A DNA stretch of 64,000 bases from Micromussa lordhowensis. Taxonomy: Eukaryota > Cnidaria > Anthozoa > Scleractinia > Lobophylliidae. The notes under the pieces are model-generated. The model had not been told where the DNA came from, ran no database searches, and worked only from the letters and a program-made list of their open reading frames with translations. Position numbers and translations under genes: made by a program. This document shows, in pieces, positions 1 to 11,100 of the stretch (positions are counted from its first letter, which is position 1; every line of letters begins with the position of its first letter). The stretch lies in NCBI GenBank assembly GCA_964020085.1, contig OZ026607.1:16758122-16822121 (forward strand), in the 5' to 3' direction.

Positions 1-930
1 AACTTTCACACATGATATCTCAAAATTGCCATGGCCACATTTGGCAGGAGTTTTGTTGATACAGTAAACAAGTCAAAAACCCAGGATGATAAGCGTAATT
101 TGTCACTCATGATTTTAAAAGGTAATCAAATGGTATACTTGTGAAATTAAGAAATAATTTCACTTTTGGTTTGTCAAAATTTTGACAAAACGAGCGGAAA
201 TTATTTCCAAATTTCCCATCACCATTTGATCACCCATACTGATAATAACTATGGTAGACCTAACATAATCAGACGTGATCAACCTGTTTTGCATTGTCTG
301 TGCCAATCACAGCTCACAACACGTCTATCTGAGGCTTATATTTTTTCATATCTAGCCATATATAGGCTTATCTTGGGGAGGGCCTACGGGGCCAACAAGT
401 TCTTGACATCCCATCTTTTAGGCCCAATTTGCCAGAATAGTCTCTGGATCAACCCACTGTGTCGATCAGGGGCCTAAAGGCAGCTGGAAGGTGTGCAGGG
501 TTTTTAATAAAAAATTCACCAATTTTCACGTTCAGTTAAATTGAATTTAAAGAAAATGACTTCCCATTAAAAGAATTGTGTACAAAATTAATTATGACAG
601 CTGACTCTCTGAACTAAGGTTCAGGATTAGAGTCACAAGTGATTACATGACGATTTTAAATTGTCACACCGTATTTATTTTCGTCATTTCTTATCTCCAT
701 TGTAGCGGGGACATCACGCAAAGCCTCTTATAGAGCGTTATGTCACGAGCCCATTAATGGCTTCAAAGGAAACTAATGCTCTCTCAAATTAGAAAAGATT
801 AGAAAAGAAATGAATAAATAAACAAACCTAACCTTAAACCAATAAACTAAAAACGTTAACTTCAAATGAGAAGTAAAAATATATATATAAGTTCATATCA
901 AATATTGCACTTAGCTCAGATCTACCATGT
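1..930. other. No recognised gene
   Basis: AT-rich sequence; short reading frames without known motifs or splice partners. I see no gene or clear repeat structure. Confidence 0.5.
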
Positions 931-937
931 CCCAAGC

Positions 938-1003
938 CTGCTTGGGACTCGTCACGCAATCTTCCTCCCGCACGTGGGGGAGGAAGGTTGCGTGACGAAC
1001 CCA
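938..1003. repeat. Short palindromic MITE, CGTCACGCAA family
   Basis: Arms CGTCACGCAATCTTCCTCCC and its complement meet around a few bases of loop near 972. The same core forms the middle of the foldback at 3358-3462, so both belong to one family; here the outer arms are lost. Confidence 0.6.
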
Positions 1004-1375
1004 AAAAGCGTCTGCAGGCACAGGAAGCTGCCTGGATGCGCGATTTGATCAGTCGTAGAAAACCTGCACGCGTCCATACAAGTGAATCTATAGACTGGTA
1101 AGAGGGTGGTGCTCACGCGCGAATCATAATCCTTTATTTCAGCGGCAAAGTCGAGTATCTCACAAGGGCGGCGAAGCCGAGAGTAGAATTGAGGGGGGTC
1201 GGAGGAGGGAGCAGGGTTGGAGAAGATTTGCAGATTAATACAGGTTACATAGGCTAATATATCTTCAGTTTTACCTCTCATTGAACCAGCTATAAGAAAC
1301 ATGAACGGCTGCTGAAAAAAAGGAAATGGACCGCTGCGAGAGAAAATTGCACTAAACGCTTATTTAGTTATTGTT

Positions 1376-1685
1376 GTGCCTAGTGCTCGTAGAGCTCAAG
1401 GCACTATGTTATCGTGCATACGTGTGCGTCCGTAACACATGCTGCTCGTGTATTATGTCATGAAGTGTCCTCCCTTTAAGGTTTTTTTTTGGCGACGTGT
1501 AATATACCATGAAGTGTCCCCCTTCACTTCATAGAGGCCTTTTGCTCATAGAGCTCAAGGCACCATGCCATCGTGCTTACGGTTGTGTGCGTAACTCGGC
1601 ATTTTGTGCCTAGTGCTCGTAGAGTTCAAGGCACCATGTTATCGTGCATATATGTGTGTCCGTAACTCGTGTTTCTCTCGTATTC
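1376..1685. repeat. Degenerate direct repeats (GCTCGTAGAG...CAAGGCACCATG)
   Basis: The phrase 'tgctcgtagagctcaaggca' followed by 'atgttatcgtgcata' recurs at about 1383, 1545 (variant) and 1612. Units of about 75 bases are spread over 310 bases. A gtaagt donor at 1821 follows, so this could be the leader of an unrecognised transcript, but no protein supports that. Confidence 0.5.
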
Positions 1686-2127
1686 TTTCGCCAACAACTC
1701 GAGACCACTTTCGAGCTGTGTTCGTTTGATTTTCGTATCCCGAGAAGACATGGCGTAGATGGCAACTTTTTGCTACGATCGCTCCATGTGCTTATGTTGC
1801 ACGTTTGTTCAACGACGTTGGTAAGTTTTCTTTGTTTTGATTTAGGCAAGATGTAACTCAGCTGTCGTCGAAATGACCTTTTTCGAATAGTTTTTGCCTC
1901 TGAGTAAATAAAAATATCTGATTACCATCACGCCAAACGCACCCTATGCAAACAATGTAATCTGATTCGCTGACTTCGCAGGGATATATAACTTCTCCGT
2001 TAATTTAAGATTATAGCTCCAAACATCGGCAAAAGTAAAATCTATTCCTTAACATTCCAGCTTCATAGTGTTAAAATTTGCGTGAAATCGAACAAAACCA
2101 GCACTAATAAGAATTTTTTGTCACCCA

Positions 2128-2426
2128 TCTGTCAACACTTGCAGGCAACCGAAATACACAATTTTTGGTCAACAAAATCCAGAATTATGACCTAGAAGGT
2201 GAAAGTTGAATGGGAAGATCTTTTTCGAACTATTCTTAAGTGATTCAGACGAAAAAATGATGTCGGCGGGCTACTAAAGACACAAAAATGAAAACAGAAA
2301 TAAGCTTATTAGACATCTGTCAACACTTGCAGGCAAGCGAAATACACAATACACATCCCGACAAAATCCAGAATTATGACCTAGAAGGTGAAAGTTGAAT
2401 GGGAAGATCTTTTTCAAACTATTCTT
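2128..2426. repeat. Pair of 115-bp direct repeats
   Basis: About 2128-2243 and 2310-2426 are near identical, beginning CATCTGTCAACACTTGCAGG and ending in 'gggaagatctttttc'. They are separated by about 66 bases of unrelated sequence. Confidence 0.7.
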
Positions 2427-2797
2427 GATACTTACTTATTTCCCAATAAAATTTCTTTTTATTGTTGTATCATGTAGTCAATGCGCATGATACTAGTTTT
2501 CATATCACTAGGCACATGTAGTCAACGACTGCCTATTTTTTTTGTCTATATTATTGTTAATAGTTTAGTTATTGTTTTTGTCAATATATTATTGTCCTGT
2601 GTGGACGGAAAAAATGTACTCTATTTACACCGGTGAAAGGTTTGCTATTAGACCATATGGTGTTAGTAAAACGAGTTAATCGTTATCGTTTAATAAAACT
2701 GTTTTGAAAACTTTGATCATTTGTTTTGATTATGTGTCAGAGGATCGCTCACCCTCGTTCCCAGGGTCTCTCATCTTACCGCCTTGGGTTTTTGACC

Positions 2798-2836
2798 AAT
2801 CAGACCGCGCACAGGGTCCTATCTATGTTATAAACA
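2798..2836. repeat. Copy of a repeat also seen at the window end
   Basis: TTGACCAATCAGACCGCGCA followed by 'cagggtcctatctatgttata' is the reverse complement of 63962-64000, with one or two changes. It marks a dispersed repeat family. Confidence 0.65.
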
Positions 2837-2912
2837 GAGATAAACCTCTAGCCCATGGGGAAACCTGACCGCAGTTTTGATTTCCAGCCGATGTTTCGAG
2901 CGTTAGCCCTCC

Positions 2913-3179
2913 TAGCCTGTTCCAGGTTCTCGGTAGTTGGGGAAGAGCGAAAACGAGCGAGAAAAAAATGAGGGAGGACTAAGGCGAGGAGCGGCGGGAG
3001 AGCCTGTAAGACTTTCTTTAACGACCCTCTTCTGGTATAGCAGCTCCTGATATACCAGAATAGGGTCGTTAAAGAAAGTCTTACAGGCTCTCCCGTCGCT
3101 CCTCGCCTTAGTCCTCCCTCATTTTTTTTTCTTGCTCGTTTTCGCTCGTCCCCAACTACCGAGAGCCTGGAACAGGCTA
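2913..3179. mobile_element. Foldback (MULE-type) element, 267 bp, 9-bp TSD
   Basis: Two long arms, beginning TAGCCTGTTCCAGG and ending CCTGGAACAGGCTA, fold on a centre near 3045. Direct 9-bp copies TAGCCCTCC at 2904-2912 and 3180-3188 are target site duplications. Nine-base duplications with long inverted repeats are typical of Mutator-like elements. There is no coding capacity, so it is non-autonomous. Confidence 0.82.
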
Positions 3180-3357
3180 TAGCCCTCCTGGACGGCAACA
3201 TACCATTCCCAGGTCCTTTTGTGTTTTCCGAGCTCACGCAAGAGGAAGAGAGCTTAGCATGAGGGACGTGCCATTATCATTTTTTTTTTCGGGGGTGGGG
3301 GGAGGGGTGAGGGTTGGGCAATTTTCTGGGGCATGAATTTTTTGTCACCTAATACAC

Positions 3358-3462
3358 TAGTCTCCTCCGCAGCCGTTATTAGGGTCGTCACGCAACGCTT
3401 CTCCCCCACAGTGGGGGAGAAGCGTTGCGTGACGACCCTAATAACGGCTGCGGAGGAGACTA
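3358..3462. mobile_element. Perfect palindromic MITE, 105 bp, 9-bp TSD
   Basis: Arms TAGTCTCCTCCGCAGCCGTT and complement run inward to CTCCCCCACAGTGGGGGAG with almost no loop. CTAATACAC is duplicated at 3349-3357 and 3463-3471. The 9-bp duplication again suggests a Mutator-like source. The core is shared with 938-1003. Confidence 0.82.
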
Positions 3463-3495
3463 CTAATACACCTACCTACTTGCTTCATGTTACAG

Positions 3496-3545
3496 AAACG
3501 GGATAAGCTACGACCTGATGGGCCACTTGGCTCGTATGCAGACTA
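3496..3545 (+). repeat. 3' fragment of the tRNA-derived SINE family
   Basis: 'cgggataagc', 'gacctgatgggccacttggc' and 'tcgtatgcagac' match the 3' end of the fuller SINE at 57314-57569. The rest of the element is absent. Confidence 0.65.
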
Positions 3546-3556
3546 CTTTTTTTTTT

Positions 3557-3771
3557 AGATAATTTGGTTTTATCAGCAGGGTTGATAATGTGAATTGGAC
3601 ACCGTAAAGAGATTCGGAAGCTGACGTTTCGAGCGTTAGCCCTTTCGTCGGAGCGAATCGCGAATCTTGGATTCGCTCCGACGAAGGGCTAACGCTCGAA
3701 ATGTCAGCTTCCGAATCTCTTTACGGTGGCCAATTCACATTATCAACCCTGTTGATAAAACCAAATTATCT
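3557..3771. mobile_element. Palindromic element, 215 bp
   Basis: Arms AGATAATTTGGTTTTATC and complement flank an inner palindrome (GAGCGTTAGCCC / GGGCTAACGCTC) centred near 3664. One arm reappears at 12769-12870, showing that it is a dispersed family. No clear target duplication was found. Confidence 0.72.
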
Positions 3772-3774
3772 TGT

Positions 3775-3783
3775 AATACTCCT

Positions 3784-3815
<32 letters not shown>

Positions 3816-4060
3816 TGCCCCCTTTATTACTTTTTTTACCAAAGTTATACATGATTTTTTTTGGTCGGCAGTCAAATGCTCCTGCTCTTGCAATATTTTT
3901 TTTTAACATAAAAAAAATCAAAATTTATGATAGTAAAAAGCGTTTGCTCGATTTTTCCCCATAACTCCCCTTACACGATTTTTTTCCAGCAGTTTTTCTG
4001 TGCAGGATTTTATTTTTGGAAATTGCGCATACCCCTCCCCTCCATGAAAGTAAGTTAGAA
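3775..4060. repeat. Dispersed repeat shared with 12455-12925
   Basis: Segments such as 'gacgcagcaccacagtttct' and 'gctcgatttttcccca' recur at 12455-12925, in a different order. Short reading frames here are repeat-derived. Confidence 0.6.
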
Positions 4061-4304
4061 AGGTGTTAATGGTTTCGTCAAAACTGGCCAAATCTACTTG
4101 CACGCGATGTAATACCTGTCCTTTTATTCACAGCATAATTGACCGAAGGAAAAGAAAACAAACAGTGGTTACAAACATTACAAAGTAACTGTCGGAAAAC
4201 TCCGGTTGCTTTCTCCCCACTCTTGCATGTGTAGGTAAAAAACTTGGCCGATTGGAGCCTGGAACTGAACCTTCTGGACTACATACGGGATATGTCCCTC
4301 TCCG

Positions 4305-4334
4305 AAGGTCCTCTTTCGTCCTCCATGTTTGCAG
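4305..4334 (+). promoter_or_regulatory. Possible 5'TOP leader exon of RPL41
   Basis: A pyrimidine run (CCTCTTTCGTCCTCC) is followed by a consensus-like donor (gcag|gtttgt) about 100 bases before the 5'UTR acceptor of RPL41. Ribosomal protein mRNAs usually start with a C followed by pyrimidines. The start site is inferred only; the ATG inside this stretch makes the call less certain. Confidence 0.3.
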
Positions 4335-4450
4335 GTTTGTATCAGAAAGCGTCTTTGAAATCATCGCTGATCTCATTATTATAAGGCCATCGACACTTAC
4401 TTATCATTGTATATTTTTCATTTGATAACAGTGAACTAGAGGACAACAAT

Positions 4451-5901
4451 ATGAGAGACAAGGTAAATACTGTTCACCACAAAAAGACTCGTATCTGTTG
4501 GTTGTGTGCATGAGGGTTCTACCTTTTGTTAATCGTATCTTTTTCTTTTGCTCTCATTTCAGTGGAGGAAGAAGCGTATGCGAAGGTTAGTGTATAACAT
4601 TTTTTCGTTTAAATTAAATATCTTAACTTTAACGATAGCAATGACACTACAGCCAAATGAAGCAGTCCTTTCGGCGGTATGTATGAACTACGTCTGCACC
4701 GCTTTCGCGGATTATTTCATCTATAAAGCTAGTGTAAACTTATTTGTAAATTACTATTCTCTACTCGATGAATGTCGTTGCTGAAAAAAAACTTAATTAA
4801 AACACGTAATCGAGATTGTAGCCATGTGATCCCCAATATATTCAAGGCTTACATCGAGATGCAGTAAGTTTTGCACTTCAGATTCTTCAAATTCAAATTA
4901 ACAGTGAGCTTCACTGGTGCATAGAATTTACCATATATATATATTTTTTTTTTTTTAAAAAGCTTTATTGGCATTCTACTCGGTTACAATGGTAATAAAC
5001 AAAAAGTTACACGTACATACTTACCATACTTGTATGGGGTAGCCAGTTTGGCGTTGCATTGGCTCTAGTGATGATTTAGATTTCATGTATCGTAATATTC
5101 TGGCTGCTACCAGCATTCAGGAAATGGTGTCCAGCTAATCCCTTCCCTTTGCAGCCTCCCCCCTCCCCTGCATAAAAAAATACCACGCCAGTCGTTTAAC
5201 GTGGGAGAATTTCTTAAAGAATCTTCATATAACTTGCCGAATTGTAATTTGGGACCAAAGTCTTGGGTCACCTTATTCTTTCACAAGCAAATGTTAGTTT
5301 TCTCCCCTTCCAACTGCACAATGATATTTCAACATTATTCTGGGGCAGAGGGGGGTCAGAAAATTTGACTTTGTTCAGTACAAAAGAATTTGCCATCAGT
5401 GGATGTACTGTTTTGATTTATAAGTGGCATTCGTCCTAAAGGTGCCGTTAAATGAGGCGATTTTCAATAGGACATGGTGCGTTAAAAATCAATATTGCAT
5501 AACATGGTGCACAGGGTGACTTGCAACATTTTGCTGCAGCAACATGTTGCAGGGTTTTGAAAGCACTTCAAAAACTTGCAACATGGTTGCCCAAATTTAC
5601 ATTAAAAATAACATGGGCTTATGTAAAATCTTAAGTAGCACAGTCTGTGAAAAGAGCAAGTTAACCTTTCTTCCTGCAAGCTACAACTTATCCCATTGAC
5701 TTGCATTAGTGTTCCTACTTACTGGCTGTAAGGAATTCTTGTGAACTGAAAGAAGTCTTGTAGTGTCTTCTTGAGGAAATGATTTTGCTGTGTCGTGTAG
5801 TTTGCATGTGCTGATACCATTGTACTTATACTCACAGTCCATTTATTTAATTTGTTAGACTGAAGCGCAAAAGGAGAAAGATGCGAGCAAGATCTAAGTA
5901 G
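4451..5901 (+). CDS. RPL41: Ribosomal protein eL41 (RPL41), 25 codons in three exons
   Basis: Exons 4451-4462, 4563-4585 and 5859-5901 join in phase (12+23+43 nt) to encode 25 residues plus stop. The product starts MRDKWRKKRMRR and ends KRRKMRARSK, the basic near-invariant sequence of eukaryotic eL41, which lies at the bridge between the ribosomal subunits. Donors gtaaat and gttagt and acceptors ttcag and gttag flank the exons. An acceptor (gataacag) at 4424-4431 directly upstream of the ATG implies a further 5'UTR exon, perhaps ending near 4334 where a pyrimidine-rich CCTCTTTC stretch (possible 5'TOP) precedes a gtttgt donor. An AATAAA signal follows at 6049-6054. Seen: exons and peptide. 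Known: family length is 24-26 residues. Each exon is too short for ordinary ORF calling. Confidence 0.93.
4920..5470. other. RPL41 intron 2 sequence, no feature recognised
   Basis: Low-complexity A/T runs at 4930-4965 and otherwise unremarkable sequence. A box-C-like gTGATGA at about 5069 has no partner D box, so no snoRNA is called. Confidence 0.4.
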
Positions 5902-6048
5902 ATGCAGACATGATAGCAGGGATGGTGGCTTTGCACAAGTTGTGTCCTGTACAAGATTGTGGTCAGACATGATGGCTTTTAACCTATGGAATAATTTCAC
6001 TGCTCTTCAATCACTATTCAGAGTCCTCGAAAACTGTCACTTATTGGA

Positions 6049-6054
6049 AATAAA
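6049..6054 (+). promoter_or_regulatory. AATAAA polyadenylation signal of RPL41
   Basis: A canonical AATAAA lies about 150 bases after the RPL41 stop codon and before any other gene. Confidence 0.6.
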
Positions 6055-6059
6055 GTGGG

Positions 6060-8100
6060 TTCCAGTTGAGACATAAAATGTTATTGAAAGCATCAAGAAC
6101 AACTTGGAATATTCCAGTGGATGTAATGGCTTGATTACTTCTGAACATGAATTTTCACCATCAATGGAAATGGCAGTGTGTCGTCAGTCATCCCTCTGTC
6201 AAATTTTGTATTAACCCTATAAGGGAGTCATTAAAAATAGAGTTTTGCTCATTTCTTTCGTGTATTTATTAAACATCCATAATACTCTGTTAGCCATTTT
6301 GTGGCTTTTCAGCAGCTTGGCTCATTGTCGGCAATCAAACCAGGCATAAGATTAGGGTTTGGAAAATAAATGATAACTTGATATACCAATCAGGAGTTTC
6401 ATTAACATTTACATGGTAGGGAAACTGGTTATCACAAGTGAGTAAAACTATTTTTTGAAGTGAGCTTCTTTACATCAAAAACTTTCAGCTGGATGGTCAA
6501 ACCAAGCAGGCAAAATTGTCCTCACAGCCAGTTTATTTGCCTGGTGCCTGGTGCCTGGCCCTTCAATATAAAGACCCAGTTACCATTTTGTTTTCCCGCA
6601 GGTGTTCTGTCATGAATGTCAGGTTTTAAACACTTGGCACTCTGGTCAAAGTTAGGCCTCTCATCTCTCTGTCACACCGATGCTCTCTTACAGTGACTGC
6701 TCCTTTAATTTAAATTCCATTATTCCACTAGAACAAAAATTGAAATAAATACTGCATCTGTGACAACTTGCATACAGCTTGTCAGAATAAATTAGAAAAT
6801 TGTTGCTTTGACAAATCAGGGCTGCAGTTGCCAAAATGGGTCTTCCACCAGGTGCTATCATATTTTGCAATTTAAGTCGAAAAGCCTATCATTTTTTATT
6901 ATTGCTAAGTTTATCTTCAAGAAAAATAAATTTCCACTATTTCCCGAAACTTCTTACACAAGCAATTCCATCATTTAAATGTGACTTGTAAAATGGGAAG
7001 AAAATGTACAAGTATGTCTCCAAGAAGAACTTCTGTGAGAAAATTTATTGCAGGTATGTTTGTCGTTTATAGTCAGGAACCGCAACATGCTTGCCAATAC
7101 TTACCTGTTCTTACATGTAAAAGGTGTGGTCCATTGCAGGAAATTTTGTAACAACTTGGATAAAGATAATACCGGGGTCTTCGGGGTAACTCCTTATAAT
7201 GGCCTAAATGAGGAGACTGCCACAGGCCTCGGGTAGATTAAGGGGATATGCAAGGGTAGGGAAATTGGAGTATCTTGCCTCCTGCCACAACACAAACAAC
7301 AAATAATACTTGTTTTTTGGTTGACATCTCTTTTGGTAATGCTAGGTGTTTTCCCATGATATATTGTTCCTAATTTCATTTCATGGGTTTACAAAAGGGA
7401 TGAATTGCTCTCAAGTAGAAATGTCAAAGAGCTGCCTTTTTCAATAAAAAGGCATGTGAAATGAGTAGCTTTTCTGTAAAAATGGTGTACAAAAGTGTAA
7501 GGGGTTGAACCTCCAGTGGAGCCTGGGACCGAAGTTCATTTGACCGGTGGCATGGGACGGACGAGGGGGAGGGAGACTGGGAAAGAGGAACAACTTGCTT
7601 CTCCCCTTCGCATTTTTTGCCCAACCCTCCCTCACCCCCTCCCCGTTTACGTAAGCACTGATCAAAATAAACCCGGATACCAAATTTATCTGAACAGCTA
7701 AAAAATTCCGTGTAGGGGAAATGGGCGTTAGTGTACAAATGATGACTGCGATTGTCTTGATTTTACCAAATGAGATTCTTCTCCACAAGCAGCTGTTTAT
7801 TTCTCAGTTTACATGTAATTACCTTTTGAATATATTCAAAAACGGCGTTAAGGTTCTTTTGAAATCGCGCATCATGTAATTCCTGTGTTTTTGGCTTTCA
7901 TCAGAATCCGAAAGTACTTTAATTCCTCACTTGTCACATACAAATTAATTTGAATTCTACCTCTGGGAACTGACCATACGGTTGATTAAGAGATGCGAAA
8001 TATATCATTTCTGCCGTTTTCTTCTTCGCGTTTTCTTGGGCGTAACTCACTCTGTGTCAGGCAGTCTTTCTCTACTATATTTTTCTTAAATTAGAGTTAG
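6060..8100. other. Intergenic region between RPL41 and the transporter
   Basis: Two kilobases without spliced coding signals. Short frames at 7424-7788 read through purine-rich low-complexity DNA on both strands. The transporter promoter should lie at its right end, but no TATA or initiator stands out. Confidence 0.45.
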
Positions 8101-8123
8101 ACGAAACGAAGTCGCCTTTCTAA

Positions 8124-11100
8124 ATGGCACGCAAGAGGAGCAGAAAAGCAAAAAAGGATGACATGACGGAGGATTTCCCTCCTCTAAAGAGAATACTGGG
8201 TGTTATATTCGCCATGTTTTCGTGTGTTTTCTTCGCTTTTTCCTCCCTGCTCGTAAAACTGCTTCAAGAAATTCCGCCTCAAGAAGTAGTCTTTTTCCGC
8301 AGCCTGGTTCAAGTCATTTTCGTTCTTCCTCCGTTGATTTACAGTGAGGTGCCAGTGTTTGGGGACCCGAAGCATTTGCCGTTCTTGTGTGCACGCGGCA
8401 TAGCGGGAACTTTGGCCCTTTGCTGTCAGTTTTACGCCTTTCAGCGCATGCCTTTGGCAGACGCTACGGTCATCGTGTTTTCTTCGCCCATATTCACCGG
8501 TGTACTTGCGCATTTTCTTCTAGGGGAGGCGTGGGGCCTATTTGACGCGCTCGCAACGTTGTTGTGTTTCACTGGTGTGGTGCTTATAGCGAGGCCAACG
8601 TTTCTGTTTCCGAGACCATTGGAGCGGGTTAGCGAGCAGACCAACTTGGACCAGGTATGACCGGTTATATTTTTTAAGAAAATAGACTAACCCAGCCTTT
8701 TGGCAATTATTGATGATTCTATTCCATATTCTCGTCACCTAACTGTTTGACTTTGTATTGACCGCTGTTAGAAGAAATCAGTTTTTGATCACTGTTGACC
8801 GGTTTGTGACTTCGACTATAATCAGTCGATCAGTTCCCCATACAGACGCGGATTTACACAAGGCGAACCTTAGAAAGTGAATACGAAATTTCATTTAAAA
8901 TCTATTACTCTGTTTAATCTAACTTATGTCGACAGGGAATAATCTTTACAGGCCCAGGTGAATTATTATAATTGCGCTTAACCGTGTTTACCATGCATTT
9001 CTTGCAAAAACTTTGGGACGTTTAATTTTCGGACACAATCTCATTTCGGACAAATTTCGGACACTTCGCTGAAACAAGGTAAATTTACGCCTACAAAAGA
9101 CGAACTAGACTGAAATAACGTGTGTGAAAATGGTAGTTTTACTGCACCCTCAAGGTTTTACAGATACACCCACGAGAAAATAACAAAAATTCTATCAAGC
9201 CGTTACGCATCTCAAACAGTGTCTCAACTAGAGTTCGCTCCATAAAGGAATCTAAGAGCTTTGGAGCTACTTAAAAGTTTTATACTTGCTGTAAATATTT
9301 CGGACGCTTAAAATTTCGGACGTTAAAAAATTTCGTACGGTTTTATTTTTGGACACTTTTTTTGTCTAAAATCAGTAAAATCGTCCGAAATTTTTTGCAA
9401 GAAATTTAGCTCGGAACGTCTAGGAGTATTGCGAGTGGAGGAGGTTCCCCTGAATGGAGTGCGACCTCGAGCATTTTTTGTAAGGCTACTTTGACATCTC
9501 TCTATTTCTACCAGGTGATAATTGATTCGGTCTTCGGCCTCATCAACTATCACTTAATAGAAATCTCGAGCTCAGAATCTAAACACGATTTCAAGCCAAT
9601 CAGCGCGCGTATTTTCTTTGGGTTATTTTCCAATCTTGCTTGATAAACAGTTTCAAACTAATCTTATTTTGGTACAGATCACTGCCAGCTTTGTTGCCTT
9701 GTGTGGTGCCATTTTGACCTCCATCGCCCTGATTGCCATCAGGAAGCTTCAAGGCGTCAATTTTTTGGTGCCAGTCTTCTATGTGGGTCTCTCCAGTGTG
9801 GTCCTCACGACGGGAGCGATCCTTGCATCGGGCTCTTTCCAGAGTGTCATATGCGGGAGCTGGCACGAGTGGTTCCTTTTGGGGCTTGGTTTATGCGGTC
9901 TTGGTAAGTGCACGGGAGGCTGTGCTTTGTAGCCAAGTCATATGTTTCGTTTACTAAAAATATGTACAGCGGAACCTCGATATAACGAAGTGTCAAAGGA
10001 CTGGCAAAATATGGTTTCGTTGTATCGAGACCATACATTTAACTCTAGCTGGGGCGAAGAATGTCGCTCGTTTTATCGAGGACTTTGTTATATAGAGGTT
10101 CGTTTTATTGAGGTTCTACTGTAAAAATATATCGCCGGTGCTCAAATGCTCCAGTGAGACTTATTCTACAGGTACTGCAGTATTAGACTACTTGAGAACT
10201 GCGCTTATAATTTGACTTATAAGAATCGCACGAGACTCTCGTATTCATTTCAACCTTATACTTTATCGCCTTTGGCTGACCGATAGAGAAAATGCTTGCG
10301 TATGCGTTTTAGTATAAAATCTACTAGCGTTCTATCACGAATGCCGTTCTTTGATTGGCTACGCTACTCGCTATTCTGTTGTAGATAGTGAGTAGCAGTG
10401 AGGGCTTGTTATATAGCAAACTGGCGGGTACTCCTTTGCGTTTTCGTAGTGGGTCTGTGAATGGAAGTTAGGTAAGTTTTTGAGCGACTAGTAGATGTAT
10501 ACTAAAACAATAAGATTATTCGCTCTCGATTTCTAAGCGTAATAGAAATCTCGAGCTCATAATCTAATTGTTATTATATGACTTGTGTTTGTAGCCGATA
10601 TAACGCTTGCTCTGATTGGTTAATTCCAGGGCATTATTCTCCCTTATTATAAGGCTCTGTCTCACAAGGACTGGGAACTACCAAATTCACGAATTTGATT
10701 GGCTGAAATCAATGTTGAAAGCGGTCTAGATTTTCCCATCTAGACCGGCATCTAGACCGGTAATGTTTGTAGTGAAAAAGTTGCAAACTAAAATTCAAAA
10801 TCATTGACTATTTTCATGTAACAATATTTATTTCAAAAAGCCTGATGAGAAAAGAAAACTAACTTTGGCAGAATTAAATTCAGCTCATCGCCATTTGCAA
10901 GCAAAATATCAGTTAGTACAAACCAGTTACATTGAACGAATTAAATTGTTCTTGTTTGCGCCATATAATAAACATCTTATTAACCGAACTTAGTCGGTCT
11001 GTATGGGAGAATCTTGACCTCGGTCGTAGTGTACAGACCTCACTGCTTTCGGTCTGTACTCACGACATCGGTCAAGATTCTCCCATACAGACCTCCAGCT

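Noticed and set aside
952..1302. 116-codon minus frame
   Set aside because: It runs through a palindromic repeat and shows no family similarity.
5065..5150. C/D-box snoRNA in the RPL41 intron
   Set aside because: A TGATGA-like C box is present but no D box or terminal stem is found.
7424..7788. Overlapping 104- and 115-codon frames
   Set aside because: Both strands are open because of low-complexity purine-rich DNA; no motif or splice signal.
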